A stretch of 14,558 nt of DNA from CAZTAR01 sp043813895 (lineage in GTDB: Bacteria; Planctomycetota; Phycisphaerae; UBA1845; UTPLA1). Position 1 is the stretch's first letter. Each line of letters begins with the position of its first letter. A program made the translations under genes and the position numbers. Below the pieces are notes generated by a model. That model did not search any database, was not told where the DNA came from, and saw only the letters and a list, made by a program, of their open reading frames with translations. Location of the stretch: positions 1 to 14,558 of the forward strand of contig JBDRKQ010000240.1 in NCBI GenBank assembly GCA_043813895.1. Reading direction: 5' to 3'. Positions 7,345 to 13,357 of this stretch are shown piece by piece.

Positions 7345-8517
7345 CTAGTCACCGTGCGCGGCCGAAACGCCGACACCCTCCGCCCGAGCCGCAGCGGCCA
7401 TTCCGGGCGTGCTCTTCACCAACAGGCCTATCACGAACGCCAGACCGATCACCAGGAACGCCGCAAAAATCGCGAACATCCCCCACTGCGCCCGCACGTC
7501 GACACTCGACGCGTCCCAATCCGGTGCGAGCTTCGCGATCCTGTAGAAGTCCCGCAGGACGACCATGCACGCCGTCGCCGTGAACATGCCCAGCGACGCG
7601 ACAAACGTGGAGAACAGGCCCGCGCTTTGTCTGGCCCTGTATGCGGCGAGGATCATCAACAGCCCGCCCACGCACCAGAGGGCGAGCAGCGCCAACTCGG
7701 CCCGCGAACCGGAGAACAGCGCGCGAAGTTCCTCGGACTCCACGCGATACCAGCCCATGGCGCCGACGATCCAAAGGAAGGGCGTCAGAAGCAGGGCATT
7801 AAAACCGAACGCTCGCGAGGCGCGGCCGGCGTCGACGATGCCCCACTTCTCGAGAAACGCGCCACGCCAGATCATCGCGAGCCCCGCGACGGCGAACGCC
7901 CCGGCCAGGAACAGCAGAAGCCTCGGATGGATCGTCGGGTCCCCATGGGTAAGGTGTCCGCCGCCCGGCGATTCCGTGTACAAAGCCGCCCACGTCCTCG
8001 GGGCCATGGCCAGCGTGAAGTTGTTCACGTAGATGAAGCCGACATACAGTAACAACAGGGTGCACGCCGCGATCACGACCATCCGTCGGCCCGGCCGAGA
8101 ATCCCGCTTCAGCTTCTGATAGTAAAAACCGGCATAAGCGAGAATCACGGCCGGGATCACCTGGATCCAGAACGCGCCGATCAGCACGGAAGACGTGTAG
8201 AAGAACTGGCCGTACAGCACCTGCACGAATAGCAGCGGCGGAATCCCCAGCGTGATGAGGTACGACACGCCCAGCGGCAGGCTCGATCCCAGGAAGCGCG
8301 ACGTTCTCTCGTAGCCCGCCCTGCGGCGGAGCAACACCCATAGTAGCAGCAAGGCCCCGCCGACCGTGAAGTGTACGGCCGACAGGTGTAACGTGAGCGT
8401 CAGATACGCGAGGGCACGGATCAACCAGGCGGGAACCGGGTAGCCAAGGGGATCCGCGGCGGGAATCGTCGCGATGGGACACAGGAGCGGTAGGGCGCTC
8501 ATCCAGAATGCTGTCAT
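7345..8517 (-). CDS. Second CydA-like polytopic subunit of a bd-type oxidase
   Basis: This is a 390-residue protein with about eight or nine hydrophobic helices. Its layout follows cytochrome bd subunit I rather than CydB: an early helix with LTLHLSAVHFTVGG (H44 and H49, where CydA has its haem-ligand His), a LYGQFFYTSSVLIGAFWIQV helix pair, HPRLLLFLAGAFAVAGL (H197), and MVVLRDFYRIA near 318-328 at the place of CydA's GRQPW region. The similarity is distant and haem binding is not proven. The start ATG overlaps the stop of the cytochrome c-fused subunit by 4 bp (ATGA), so the two are translationally coupled and probably form a heterodimer. It could instead be an unrelated integral membrane partner. 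Confidence 0.65.
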   Translation of the reverse strand: MTAFWMSALPLLCPIATIPAADPLGYPVPAWLIRALAYLTLTLHLSAVHFTVGGALLLLWVLLRRRAGYERTSRFLGSSLPLGVSYLITLGIPPLLFVQVLYGQFFYTSSVLIGAFWIQVIPAVILAYAGFYYQKLKRDSRPGRRMVVIAACTLLLLYVGFIYVNNFTLAMAPRTWAALYTESPGGGHLTHGDPTIHPRLLLFLAGAFAVAGLAMIWRGAFLEKWGIVDAGRASRAFGFNALLLTPFLWIVGAMGWYRVESEELRALFSGSRAELALLALWCVGGLLMILAAYRARQSAGLFSTFVASLGMFTATACMVVLRDFYRIAKLAPDWDASSVDVRAQWGMFAIFAAFLVIGLAFVIGLLVKSTPGMAAAARAEGVGVSAAHGD

Positions 8518-9887
8518 GGCGTCACCTCCTCGGCCCCATCGTCGGCGCGGGTCACCGCATCCGTCGCGTGCTTCTGCGAGCCTGCCTCAGCGCGTAATGA
8601 GATCAAGTAGGCCGCCACTGCCTCACGGTCCGCCGCATCTCCATCGAACGGAGGCATGACGCCGCCTTCGTCCATTCTCGCAAGCCACTGCTGCCCGAAC
8701 TCGGGCGTCCACGAAGCCGTCCGCTCCTTCAGCGAGCGATAGCCGTCCAGCGTGTGGCAGCTCGCACACTGAAGGCGGAAGAGCCATGCGCCGCGGTGTG
8801 TCGGGTCGTCCAGGTCCTTGGGCATCCAGCGTGCGTGGTCGGCGTATGGCGACGCCAGGTGGGACGGGTCGCCCGCCTGCTTCGTCCAGAGCCCGTTGGA
8901 GTACAGCACGCCGTGAATCACGTAGGGTTTCCTCGCCATCTCACGGAAGAACTCCGCGCCAAGCACGCCGAACTGCGCGATGAGAAACAGTGCCACCGCC
9001 CCGCCGGTCCGGACGGACTTCGGCCGTAGTGCGGCGATGACGACGCCGCAGAGAACGGCGGCGCTGGCAACGACCACCAACAACAGGTGCCGCGTGATCG
9101 CACTGAGGTTTCCGCCACCCAATCCGGCCACACCACCCTTGGTCATCGCCACGGCATGCTCGGGCAGCGTCGTCCAGTACCACCACATCAGGAACGGCGC
9201 CAGCACGGCGGCCGGAAAGACCCACTTCGTGCTGAAGAGGACGACCTTCTTCTTGAGCGGATCCTCGGCATCGAGCCTGCTTCCCACGATGATGCCGAAG
9301 AGCCCGCCGAGCAGGAACATGACCACCGTGCGAAGCAACAGGGACGGCACATACCCCGGATTAAAGAAGCCGGCCACGATGTCCGCGTTCTGGAGCGTCC
9401 AGCCGCCAGGCGTCAGCATGAACGAGAGAATTCCGTTGATGACGAACAGCGACAGCCACGCAATGACGAAATACGCGCCGGCCAGGAACGTCTGATAGCC
9501 CCGGCTGTTGGTCTTCCAACCGTAGTAGTATAAGTACAGAACGCTGAGCTCTCCGAGGAACATCACCCACTCGATCGCCCAGGCGAACACGAACTGATGA
9601 ATGAGCAGGCTCGTCGCCTCGGGGTTCGCGAGTTGGATGGCGAACCAGATCCCGACGCCCGTCACGGCACCGAGCACCGTTGTGTACACCAGGAAATACG
9701 TCGCATAACGGTGAAGCCAGTTGCGAATACGCTCACCGTCTGCCTGACGGTTTGACCAGAGCTCCGCCACAAACAGGAACGCGCCTCCGCCGATCGCCAG
9801 GTGCGAGATCAGGATATGAATGATGGCGATGATTGCCACGATGAGGCCGCTGCCCAAAAACGGCACATCCCACACAGGGTAGTTCAT
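8514..9887 (-). CDS. CydA-like oxidase subunit with fused C-terminal cytochrome c domain
   Basis: The product has 457 residues from ATG 9887; a longer open frame adds 41 non-hydrophobic residues overlapping cytochrome b, and AGGAGAG six bases before 9887 settles the start. The membrane part aligns by eye with cytochrome bd subunit I: HILISHLAIGGGAF (H24/H29) matches the haem-ligand helix. YTTVLGAVTGVGIWFAIQLA plus AWAIEWVMFLGEL (E106, E113) match the ALGVVTGI..EFQFG and IEG..AFFLE helices, and ARKPYVIHGVL (319-328) matches GRQPWVVYGVL. The long quinol-binding Q-loop of CydA is missing. A soluble tail follows with CASCH (C374, C377, H378) and GGVMPPF (M411), a complete monohaem cytochrome c. 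I infer a bd-like oxygen reductase fed by cytochrome c or Rieske electrons instead of quinol. The acceptor is not proven. Confidence 0.82.
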   Translation of the reverse strand: MNYPVWDVPFLGSGLIVAIIAIIHILISHLAIGGGAFLFVAELWSNRQADGERIRNWLHRYATYFLVYTTVLGAVTGVGIWFAIQLANPEATSLLIHQFVFAWAIEWVMFLGELSVLYLYYYGWKTNSRGYQTFLAGAYFVIAWLSLFVINGILSFMLTPGGWTLQNADIVAGFFNPGYVPSLLLRTVVMFLLGGLFGIIVGSRLDAEDPLKKKVVLFSTKWVFPAAVLAPFLMWWYWTTLPEHAVAMTKGGVAGLGGGNLSAITRHLLLVVVASAAVLCGVVIAALRPKSVRTGGAVALFLIAQFGVLGAEFFREMARKPYVIHGVLYSNGLWTKQAGDPSHLASPYADHARWMPKDLDDPTHRGAWLFRLQCASCHTLDGYRSLKERTASWTPEFGQQWLARMDEGGVMPPFDGDAADREAVAAYLISLRAEAGSQKHATDAVTRADDGAEEVTP

Positions 9888-9893
9888 GGGCGA

Positions 9894-9900
9894 CTCTCCT
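9894..9900 (-). promoter_or_regulatory. Ribosome binding site fixing the start of the bd-like/cytochrome c gene
   Basis: The - strand reads AGGAGAG, then six bases, then ATG at 9887. This near-ideal Shine-Dalgarno favours 9887 over the longer open frame reaching 10010, which would overlap the cytochrome b gene. Confidence 0.75.
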
Positions 9901-9924
9901 GTTTGCAGGCCGTCGGGTAACACG

Positions 9925-11034
9925 TCATGACAGCCACCCCCAGATCGTGAAGAACAACAGCCCCGCCAGCGCGAGCATGGCGAGCCAGTGGACCAGGCGC
10001 CCCCGTGCATCCGACGGAACCGACCGGTCGACGAACGGAACCAACACCGCCCCGATCGGGAGGAGCGTTAGAAGGATCATGCCGACCGCTTCGAATCGGC
10101 CGGGGAACATCTTCAGAAGCTGGAACTGAGAGAGGAAATACCACTCCGGCTTGATCCCCTGTGGCGCCGAGGCCGTCACGTCGGCTTCCGGGGCCAACCC
10201 CTTCGGCCAAAGAACCGACAGCACGACCACAAACGTGCCCAACAGCAACCAGATCGGGATCTCGGCGAGGAGAAACTCACCGAAGAACTTCGCGTAGCGC
10301 TTGCGCTCCGGAGGCAGCGCCGCGAAGGTGTCCGGCTCGCTAACACCCTGAATCTGGATCATCACCAGGTGCAGACCGAGAAGACCCAGCAGCGCCAACG
10401 GCAGGACCGTCACGTGCAGGAGGTAGAACCGTCCAATGGTGTCGATGGTCACGTCGTCTCCACCGCGGGCCAGACCGGCCAACCACGAGCCAACGACGGG
10501 TGCCTTCTCGATTTCCGAAACACCCACCCGCGTGGCGAAGAAGGACAGCTCCTCCCAGGGCAGAAGATAGCCGGAGAACCCGAACGCCAGCATCAGCCCA
10601 ATCAGGCCCAGGCCCGTCAGCCACGTGAATTCGCGCGGCCGGCGATACGCCTTCATCAGCAGGGTGCTGAACATGTGCACGAACAAGGCGAGCACCAGGA
10701 GGTTCGCGCTCCAGTGATGAATGCTGCGGATCAGGTTCCCATAGGGTACCTCCATGACAATCCGCTGAACGGAACCCCAGGGCTGCGCCGGGCGGTAGTA
10801 CACCATGAGCAGAGCGCCGGTCACGAATTGCAGAACCAGGAGGAACAATGCAATCCCGCCCATGTTGTACCACACAGAATGCCGGTGGCGCGGGACGGCC
10901 TTCTGCGCCATGTGATCCACGATCGGCCAGACCGGATACCGTTCGAGGAAGAGCCGGCCGAGCTTTCCACGCAGCTTCGTATCGGGTGGGAGCTTTGACT
11001 CTGCTTCGGCAGGAACAGGGTGCATGACCATCAT
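9925..11034 (-). CDS. Cytochrome b of a bc/b6f-type complex (b6 and subunit IV fused)
   Basis: This is the quinol-oxidising membrane subunit, about 370 residues with roughly eight helices. The N-terminal half is b6-like: H107 and H121 are 13 residues apart and H208 and H223 are 14 apart, the latter being the spacing known from cytochrome b6 rather than mitochondrial-type cytochrome b. PEWY (297-300), the Qo-site motif, begins the subunit IV-like half, which is fused in the same chain (residue numbers count from a GTG at 11037). I place the start at ATG 11034, overlapping the Rieske stop by one base as TGATG, because GAGGGAG is then five bases upstream; GTG 11037 is the alternative. No cytochrome c1 or f gene is nearby. 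The next gene, 37 bp on, carries the only c-type haem motif in the operon. Confidence 0.95.
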   Translation of the reverse strand: MMVMHPVPAEAESKLPPDTKLRGKLGRLFLERYPVWPIVDHMAQKAVPRHRHSVWYNMGGIALFLLVLQFVTGALLMVYYRPAQPWGSVQRIVMEVPYGNLIRSIHHWSANLLVLALFVHMFSTLLMKAYRRPREFTWLTGLGLIGLMLAFGFSGYLLPWEELSFFATRVGVSEIEKAPVVGSWLAGLARGGDDVTIDTIGRFYLLHVTVLPLALLGLLGLHLVMIQIQGVSEPDTFAALPPERKRYAKFFGEFLLAEIPIWLLLGTFVVVLSVLWPKGLAPEADVTASAPQGIKPEWYFLSQFQLLKMFPGRFEAVGMILLTLLPIGAVLVPFVDRSVPSDARGRLVHWLAMLALAGLLFFTIWGWLS

Positions 11035-11513
11035 CACGACTCCCTCGATGTCTTGCCCTCGGGGCGAAGCACGAATAGTTGACCCTCGTCCTCCACCACG
11101 GTCAACTCGGTCAGCGGCCGAGGCGGCGGGCCCGCGATATTCTTACCGTTGAGGTCATAGGTGCCGCCGTGGCAATGGCAGAATATCCTCTCGCCTTGAA
11201 ACTCGACGTTGCAGCCGGCGTGTGTGCACTTGGAATCGAACGCCCGCAGGGCGCCGCTTTGAGACCGGAACACCAGCAGGCCGCGTCCGCCGTAACCCCC
11301 GTTCTTGCCCATGCCAGGCCGGCTCACGTCCGCAGCGGTGATTTTCTCGACCGGGGCACGCCCATCTTTGCCGAACGGGTCCGGCGCCGGCTGGGGGCTC
11401 AGGTATCGAAGCACCGGATACAGCGCCGCGCCAAGCCAGGCCAAAGCCACGCCGCCCAGCGACAGAAGGAAACGTCGCCTCGGCATCTTCTCAGTTACCT
11501 CCGGGCTCATCAT
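11034..11513 (-). CDS. Rieske 2Fe-2S protein of the bc-type complex
   Basis: The product has 159 residues: a short N-terminus with RRRFLLSLGG leading into one hydrophobic helix (about 15-38, probably an uncleaved Tat-type anchor), then a Rieske domain on the positive side of the membrane. Cluster ligands are C96 and H98 in CTHAGC, and C112 and H115 in CHCHGG. C101 and C114 form the usual disulphide pair, and GPPPRPL (128-134) is the Pro loop. His replaces the common Pro in box II. The first of two tandem ATGs was used, with GGAGAAG upstream; an internal ATG at residue 10 is also possible. It is the first gene of the respiratory operon, ending in an overlap with cytochrome b. Confidence 0.95.
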   Translation of the reverse strand: MMSPEVTEKMPRRRFLLSLGGVALAWLGAALYPVLRYLSPQPAPDPFGKDGRAPVEKITAADVSRPGMGKNGGYGGRGLLVFRSQSGALRAFDSKCTHAGCNVEFQGERIFCHCHGGTYDLNGKNIAGPPPRPLTELTVVEDEGQLFVLRPEGKTSRES

Positions 11514-11648
11514 CAGTGATCTTCTCCAGCAGTTTCCGGAAACACCAGTGCATGGTCCGGCCGTATCTTCCCGGTTTTTTTTCTGGCGTTACTTACCATT
11601 GTCGCGCCACGGCAACATGACAACACCTACGCCCGCTCCCGCCGCCGA
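11514..11648 (-). promoter_or_regulatory. Probable promoter region of the respiratory operon, with a 12-bp palindrome
   Basis: This 135-bp gap between the ZIP transporter stop and the Rieske start is the largest within the - strand series apart from the rubrerythrin-mntP gap. It holds a perfect palindrome GTTTCCGGAAAC at 11532-11543, about 19 bases before the Rieske ATG, and an A8 tract (- strand) at 11575-11582. I could not fix convincing -35/-10 boxes. The palindrome may be an operator or simply a small hairpin in the leader. Confidence 0.35.
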
Positions 11649-12473
11649 CTACCCCAACCCCACATCGAGCGCCATCATGATGGCAAAGCCGATCATAGCG
11701 CCTGCGGTGGCGAAATCGCTGAAGCCGTCCCGCTGAGACTCGGGGATGAGCTCCTCCACCACGACGAAGATCATGGCCCCGGCGGCGAAGGCCAGGCCGT
11801 AGGGCAGAAGCGACTCCATGGCTATCACAAGCCACGCACCGAGTACGCCGGCCAGCGGCTCCACCGCGCCGGACGCCTGTCCGTACATGAACGCCTTGAA
11901 TCGCCCAAGACCTTCTCGCCGAAGCGGCATGGCCACGGCCAGACCCTCCGGGAAGTTCTGAAGGCCGATGCCGATGGCCAGGGCGATGCCGCCCAGCATC
12001 AGCTCCCGTGCGGCGGCAGCGTCAGCCGCCTGAGCCACCGCGCCGAACGCGACCCCGACGGCCAGCCCCTCGGGAATGTTGTGCAGGGTTATGGCCGAAA
12101 CCAACAGGATGCTGCGATGCCAGGATGTCTTGATGCCCTCCGCCTCGGAGGTATCGAGCCCGAGGTGAAGGTGTGGGAGTATTTTGTCAATAATGTACAG
12201 GAAGAACCCTCCGGCCAGGAAGCCCACAGTGGCCGGCTTCCAATCGCCGCCCGACATCTCGATGGCCGGGGCAAGCAGTGACCAGAAGCTGGCGGCAATC
12301 ATGACCCCGGCCGCCATGCCAAGCATCCCGTCCATCATCTTCTGGTTCACCCGCTTGGCGAACAACACAGGCGCCGCGCCGGCCGCGGTGACAAACCACG
12401 TAAAGAGCGTGGCGATCAGCGCCTGTGTGACCGGACTGAATTGCTGAAAGAAGTCGAGCAGTCGCTGTTCCAT
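11649..12473 (-). CDS. ZIP-family divalent metal transporter (GufA/ZupT-like)
   Basis: This is a 274-residue integral membrane protein with about eight helices. The metal-binding helices carry HNIPEG (131-136) and QNFPEG (172-177), the paired signatures of ZIP transporters, plus VEP (204-206) and EELIPE (240-245). The loop before the first signature holds HLHLG (101-105), a short His patch that may bind metal. Proteins of this GufA-like group usually import Zn, Fe, Mn or related ions into the cytoplasm; the ion cannot be read from sequence. AGGA stands nine bases before the ATG. It follows mntP by 49 bp on the same strand, so an importer-type and an exporter-type metal carrier are side by side. 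Confidence 0.92.
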   Translation of the reverse strand: MEQRLLDFFQQFSPVTQALIATLFTWFVTAAGAAPVLFAKRVNQKMMDGMLGMAAGVMIAASFWSLLAPAIEMSGGDWKPATVGFLAGGFFLYIIDKILPHLHLGLDTSEAEGIKTSWHRSILLVSAITLHNIPEGLAVGVAFGAVAQAADAAAARELMLGGIALAIGIGLQNFPEGLAVAMPLRREGLGRFKAFMYGQASGAVEPLAGVLGAWLVIAMESLLPYGLAFAAGAMIFVVVEELIPESQRDGFSDFATAGAMIGFAIMMALDVGLG

Positions 12474-12522
12474 TGCGCAATTGTCCTACAGGCCGAACAA
12501 GGTCTGAGAGGCAGCAGAGGCC

Positions 12523-13089
12523 TCACATGGTCCCGCGCCAGTGCGAAGCCAGGATCTTGAAGCCAATCATGATCAGTACACCCGCTCCCAAAACCTCGGC
12601 GGCTCGCTTCCAGCGTCGAAGGCTGCCGTTCGCAAACGTGATTCCGACCGCACTGAACGCGGCAGCCACCAAGCCAATCACAACGCAAGGGAGCACGATC
12701 GGGACTTGAAGCAAGGCCATACTGAGACCGGCGGCGAACGCGTCGATACTCGTAGCCACCGAAAGCCCCACCAGCAGCCAGCCTTTCGTCGGATCCGATC
12801 TCATCTGCCTCTCACGCTTTGAGCAAGCGTCGAGCAGCATCTTGCCACCGATGAAGCTCAACAATCCGAAGGCCAGCCAGTGGCCGTAGGCCAGAACGTG
12901 TGACGAGATCGCCGAACCGGCGAGCCAGCCCACAATCGGCATCAGAAATTGAAACAGCCCAAAATGGAAGGCCAAACGAAAGACATGCCGGCGTGTTATG
13001 CACCCGAGCGTTAATCCTGCGGCGACCGAAACCACAAGGGCGTCCATCGACAAGCCTACTGCCAAGCCAATCAGATCAACCGGGCTCAA
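12523..13089 (-). CDS. mntP: MntP-type manganese efflux protein
   Basis: This is a 188-residue protein with six predicted helices in two similar halves. Key acidic residues lie in GLSMDAL (D16) and TSIDAFAAG (D116), matching the paired Asp motifs of MntP, which pumps excess Mn(II) out of the cell. The start is TTG at 13089: GGAAGG is six bases upstream, and it places D16 where E. coli MntP has it, so the rare start codon is well supported. In many bacteria mntP is controlled by a manganese riboswitch. Here the leader contains a large unexplained fold (13154-13303) but no clear match to that riboswitch. Confidence 0.93.
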   Translation of the reverse strand: MSPVDLIGLAVGLSMDALVVSVAAGLTLGCITRRHVFRLAFHFGLFQFLMPIVGWLAGSAISSHVLAYGHWLAFGLLSFIGGKMLLDACSKRERQMRSDPTKGWLLVGLSVATSIDAFAAGLSMALLQVPIVLPCVVIGLVAAAFSAVGITFANGSLRRWKRAAEVLGAGVLIMIGFKILASHWRGTM

Positions 13090-13095
13090 CTTGTG

Positions 13096-13101
13096 CCTTC
13101 C
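13096..13101 (-). promoter_or_regulatory. Ribosome binding site for the TTG start of mntP
   Basis: GGAAGG on the - strand lies six bases before TTG 13089. No ATG or GTG further downstream keeps the first transmembrane helix and its DA motif intact, so this site decides the start. Confidence 0.65.
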
Positions 13102-13153
13102 GACTTCAAGGTGGCTGTTTCCAGTCGCGCAGCCTTACGGGACTACTCTTCCG

Positions 13154-13303
13154 CTGAGAGCATGCTTGAGAAGCTGCAAACCAGAGCCGCGCCCGTCAGA
13201 AAGCGGCCGGCGCTCACCGAGAGGACTCCTTGATATGGGCGAAAGCCGCTTCCTCATGGTCGTGGCTCCGATCCGGTCAGCAGCTTCTCAAACACGTTCT
13301 CAG
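13154..13303 (-). ncRNA. Extended foldback RNA candidate upstream of mntP
   Basis: Two arms, 13154-13207 and 13245-13303, pair over about 54 positions around a 37-nt loop. Read as - strand RNA, the outer helix (13154-13177 with 13280-13303) pairs at 23 of 24 positions, including a perfect 12-bp core TTGAGAAGCTGC. After a 5-nt bulge (13275-13279), 13178-13188 pairs with 13264-13274 over 11 positions, four of them G-U. A 9x9 internal region has up to five Watson-Crick pairs. The inner helix (13198-13207 with 13245-13254) has 10 pairs. In the helices, 7 of 8 arm differences are G-U in this strand and would be mismatches in the other. It may be an mntP leader, a rubrerythrin 3' UTR element, a small RNA, or a decayed foldback transposon. 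Confidence 0.55.
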
Positions 13304-13314
13304 ACCGCACGATG

Positions 13315-13349
13315 GCCGGAAGCAAGCACATCGATGTTCGGCTTCCGGC
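13315..13349 (-). terminator. Stem-loop after rubrerythrin, probable terminator or 3' stabiliser
   Basis: GCCGGAAGC (13315-13323) and GCTTCCGGC (13341-13349) form a perfect 9-bp GC-rich stem, eight bases past the rubrerythrin stop. The 17-nt loop holds a self-complementary ACATCGATGT. There is no U-run after the stem on the - strand, so it is either a U-less terminator or an mRNA 3'-end protector. It separates the rubrerythrin transcript from the mntP leader. Confidence 0.55.
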
Positions 13350-13357
13350 ACATGCCG

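Noticed and set aside
6362..7348. A 328-codon open frame on the + strand over pntA1
   Set aside because: It lies antisense to an unmistakable PntA1; its composition is rich in Arg, His and Gly, typical of shadow frames.
9888..10010. N-terminal extension of the bd-like/cytochrome c protein
   Set aside because: It overlaps the cytochrome b gene, encodes a Cys/Arg-rich non-homologous stretch, and the AGGAGAG at 9894-9900 points to ATG 9887.
11551..11582. CCGG...CCGG followed by T8 on the + strand as an intrinsic terminator
   Set aside because: No gene is transcribed on the + strand here and the stem is only a few base pairs; for the - strand genes the tract is poly-A.
13104..13290. A cobalamin riboswitch in the mntP leader (CTGCGCGACTG and AGCCACC look vaguely like its core and B12 box)
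   Set aside because: The conserved elements are in the wrong order and spacing, and a B12 box is not complete.
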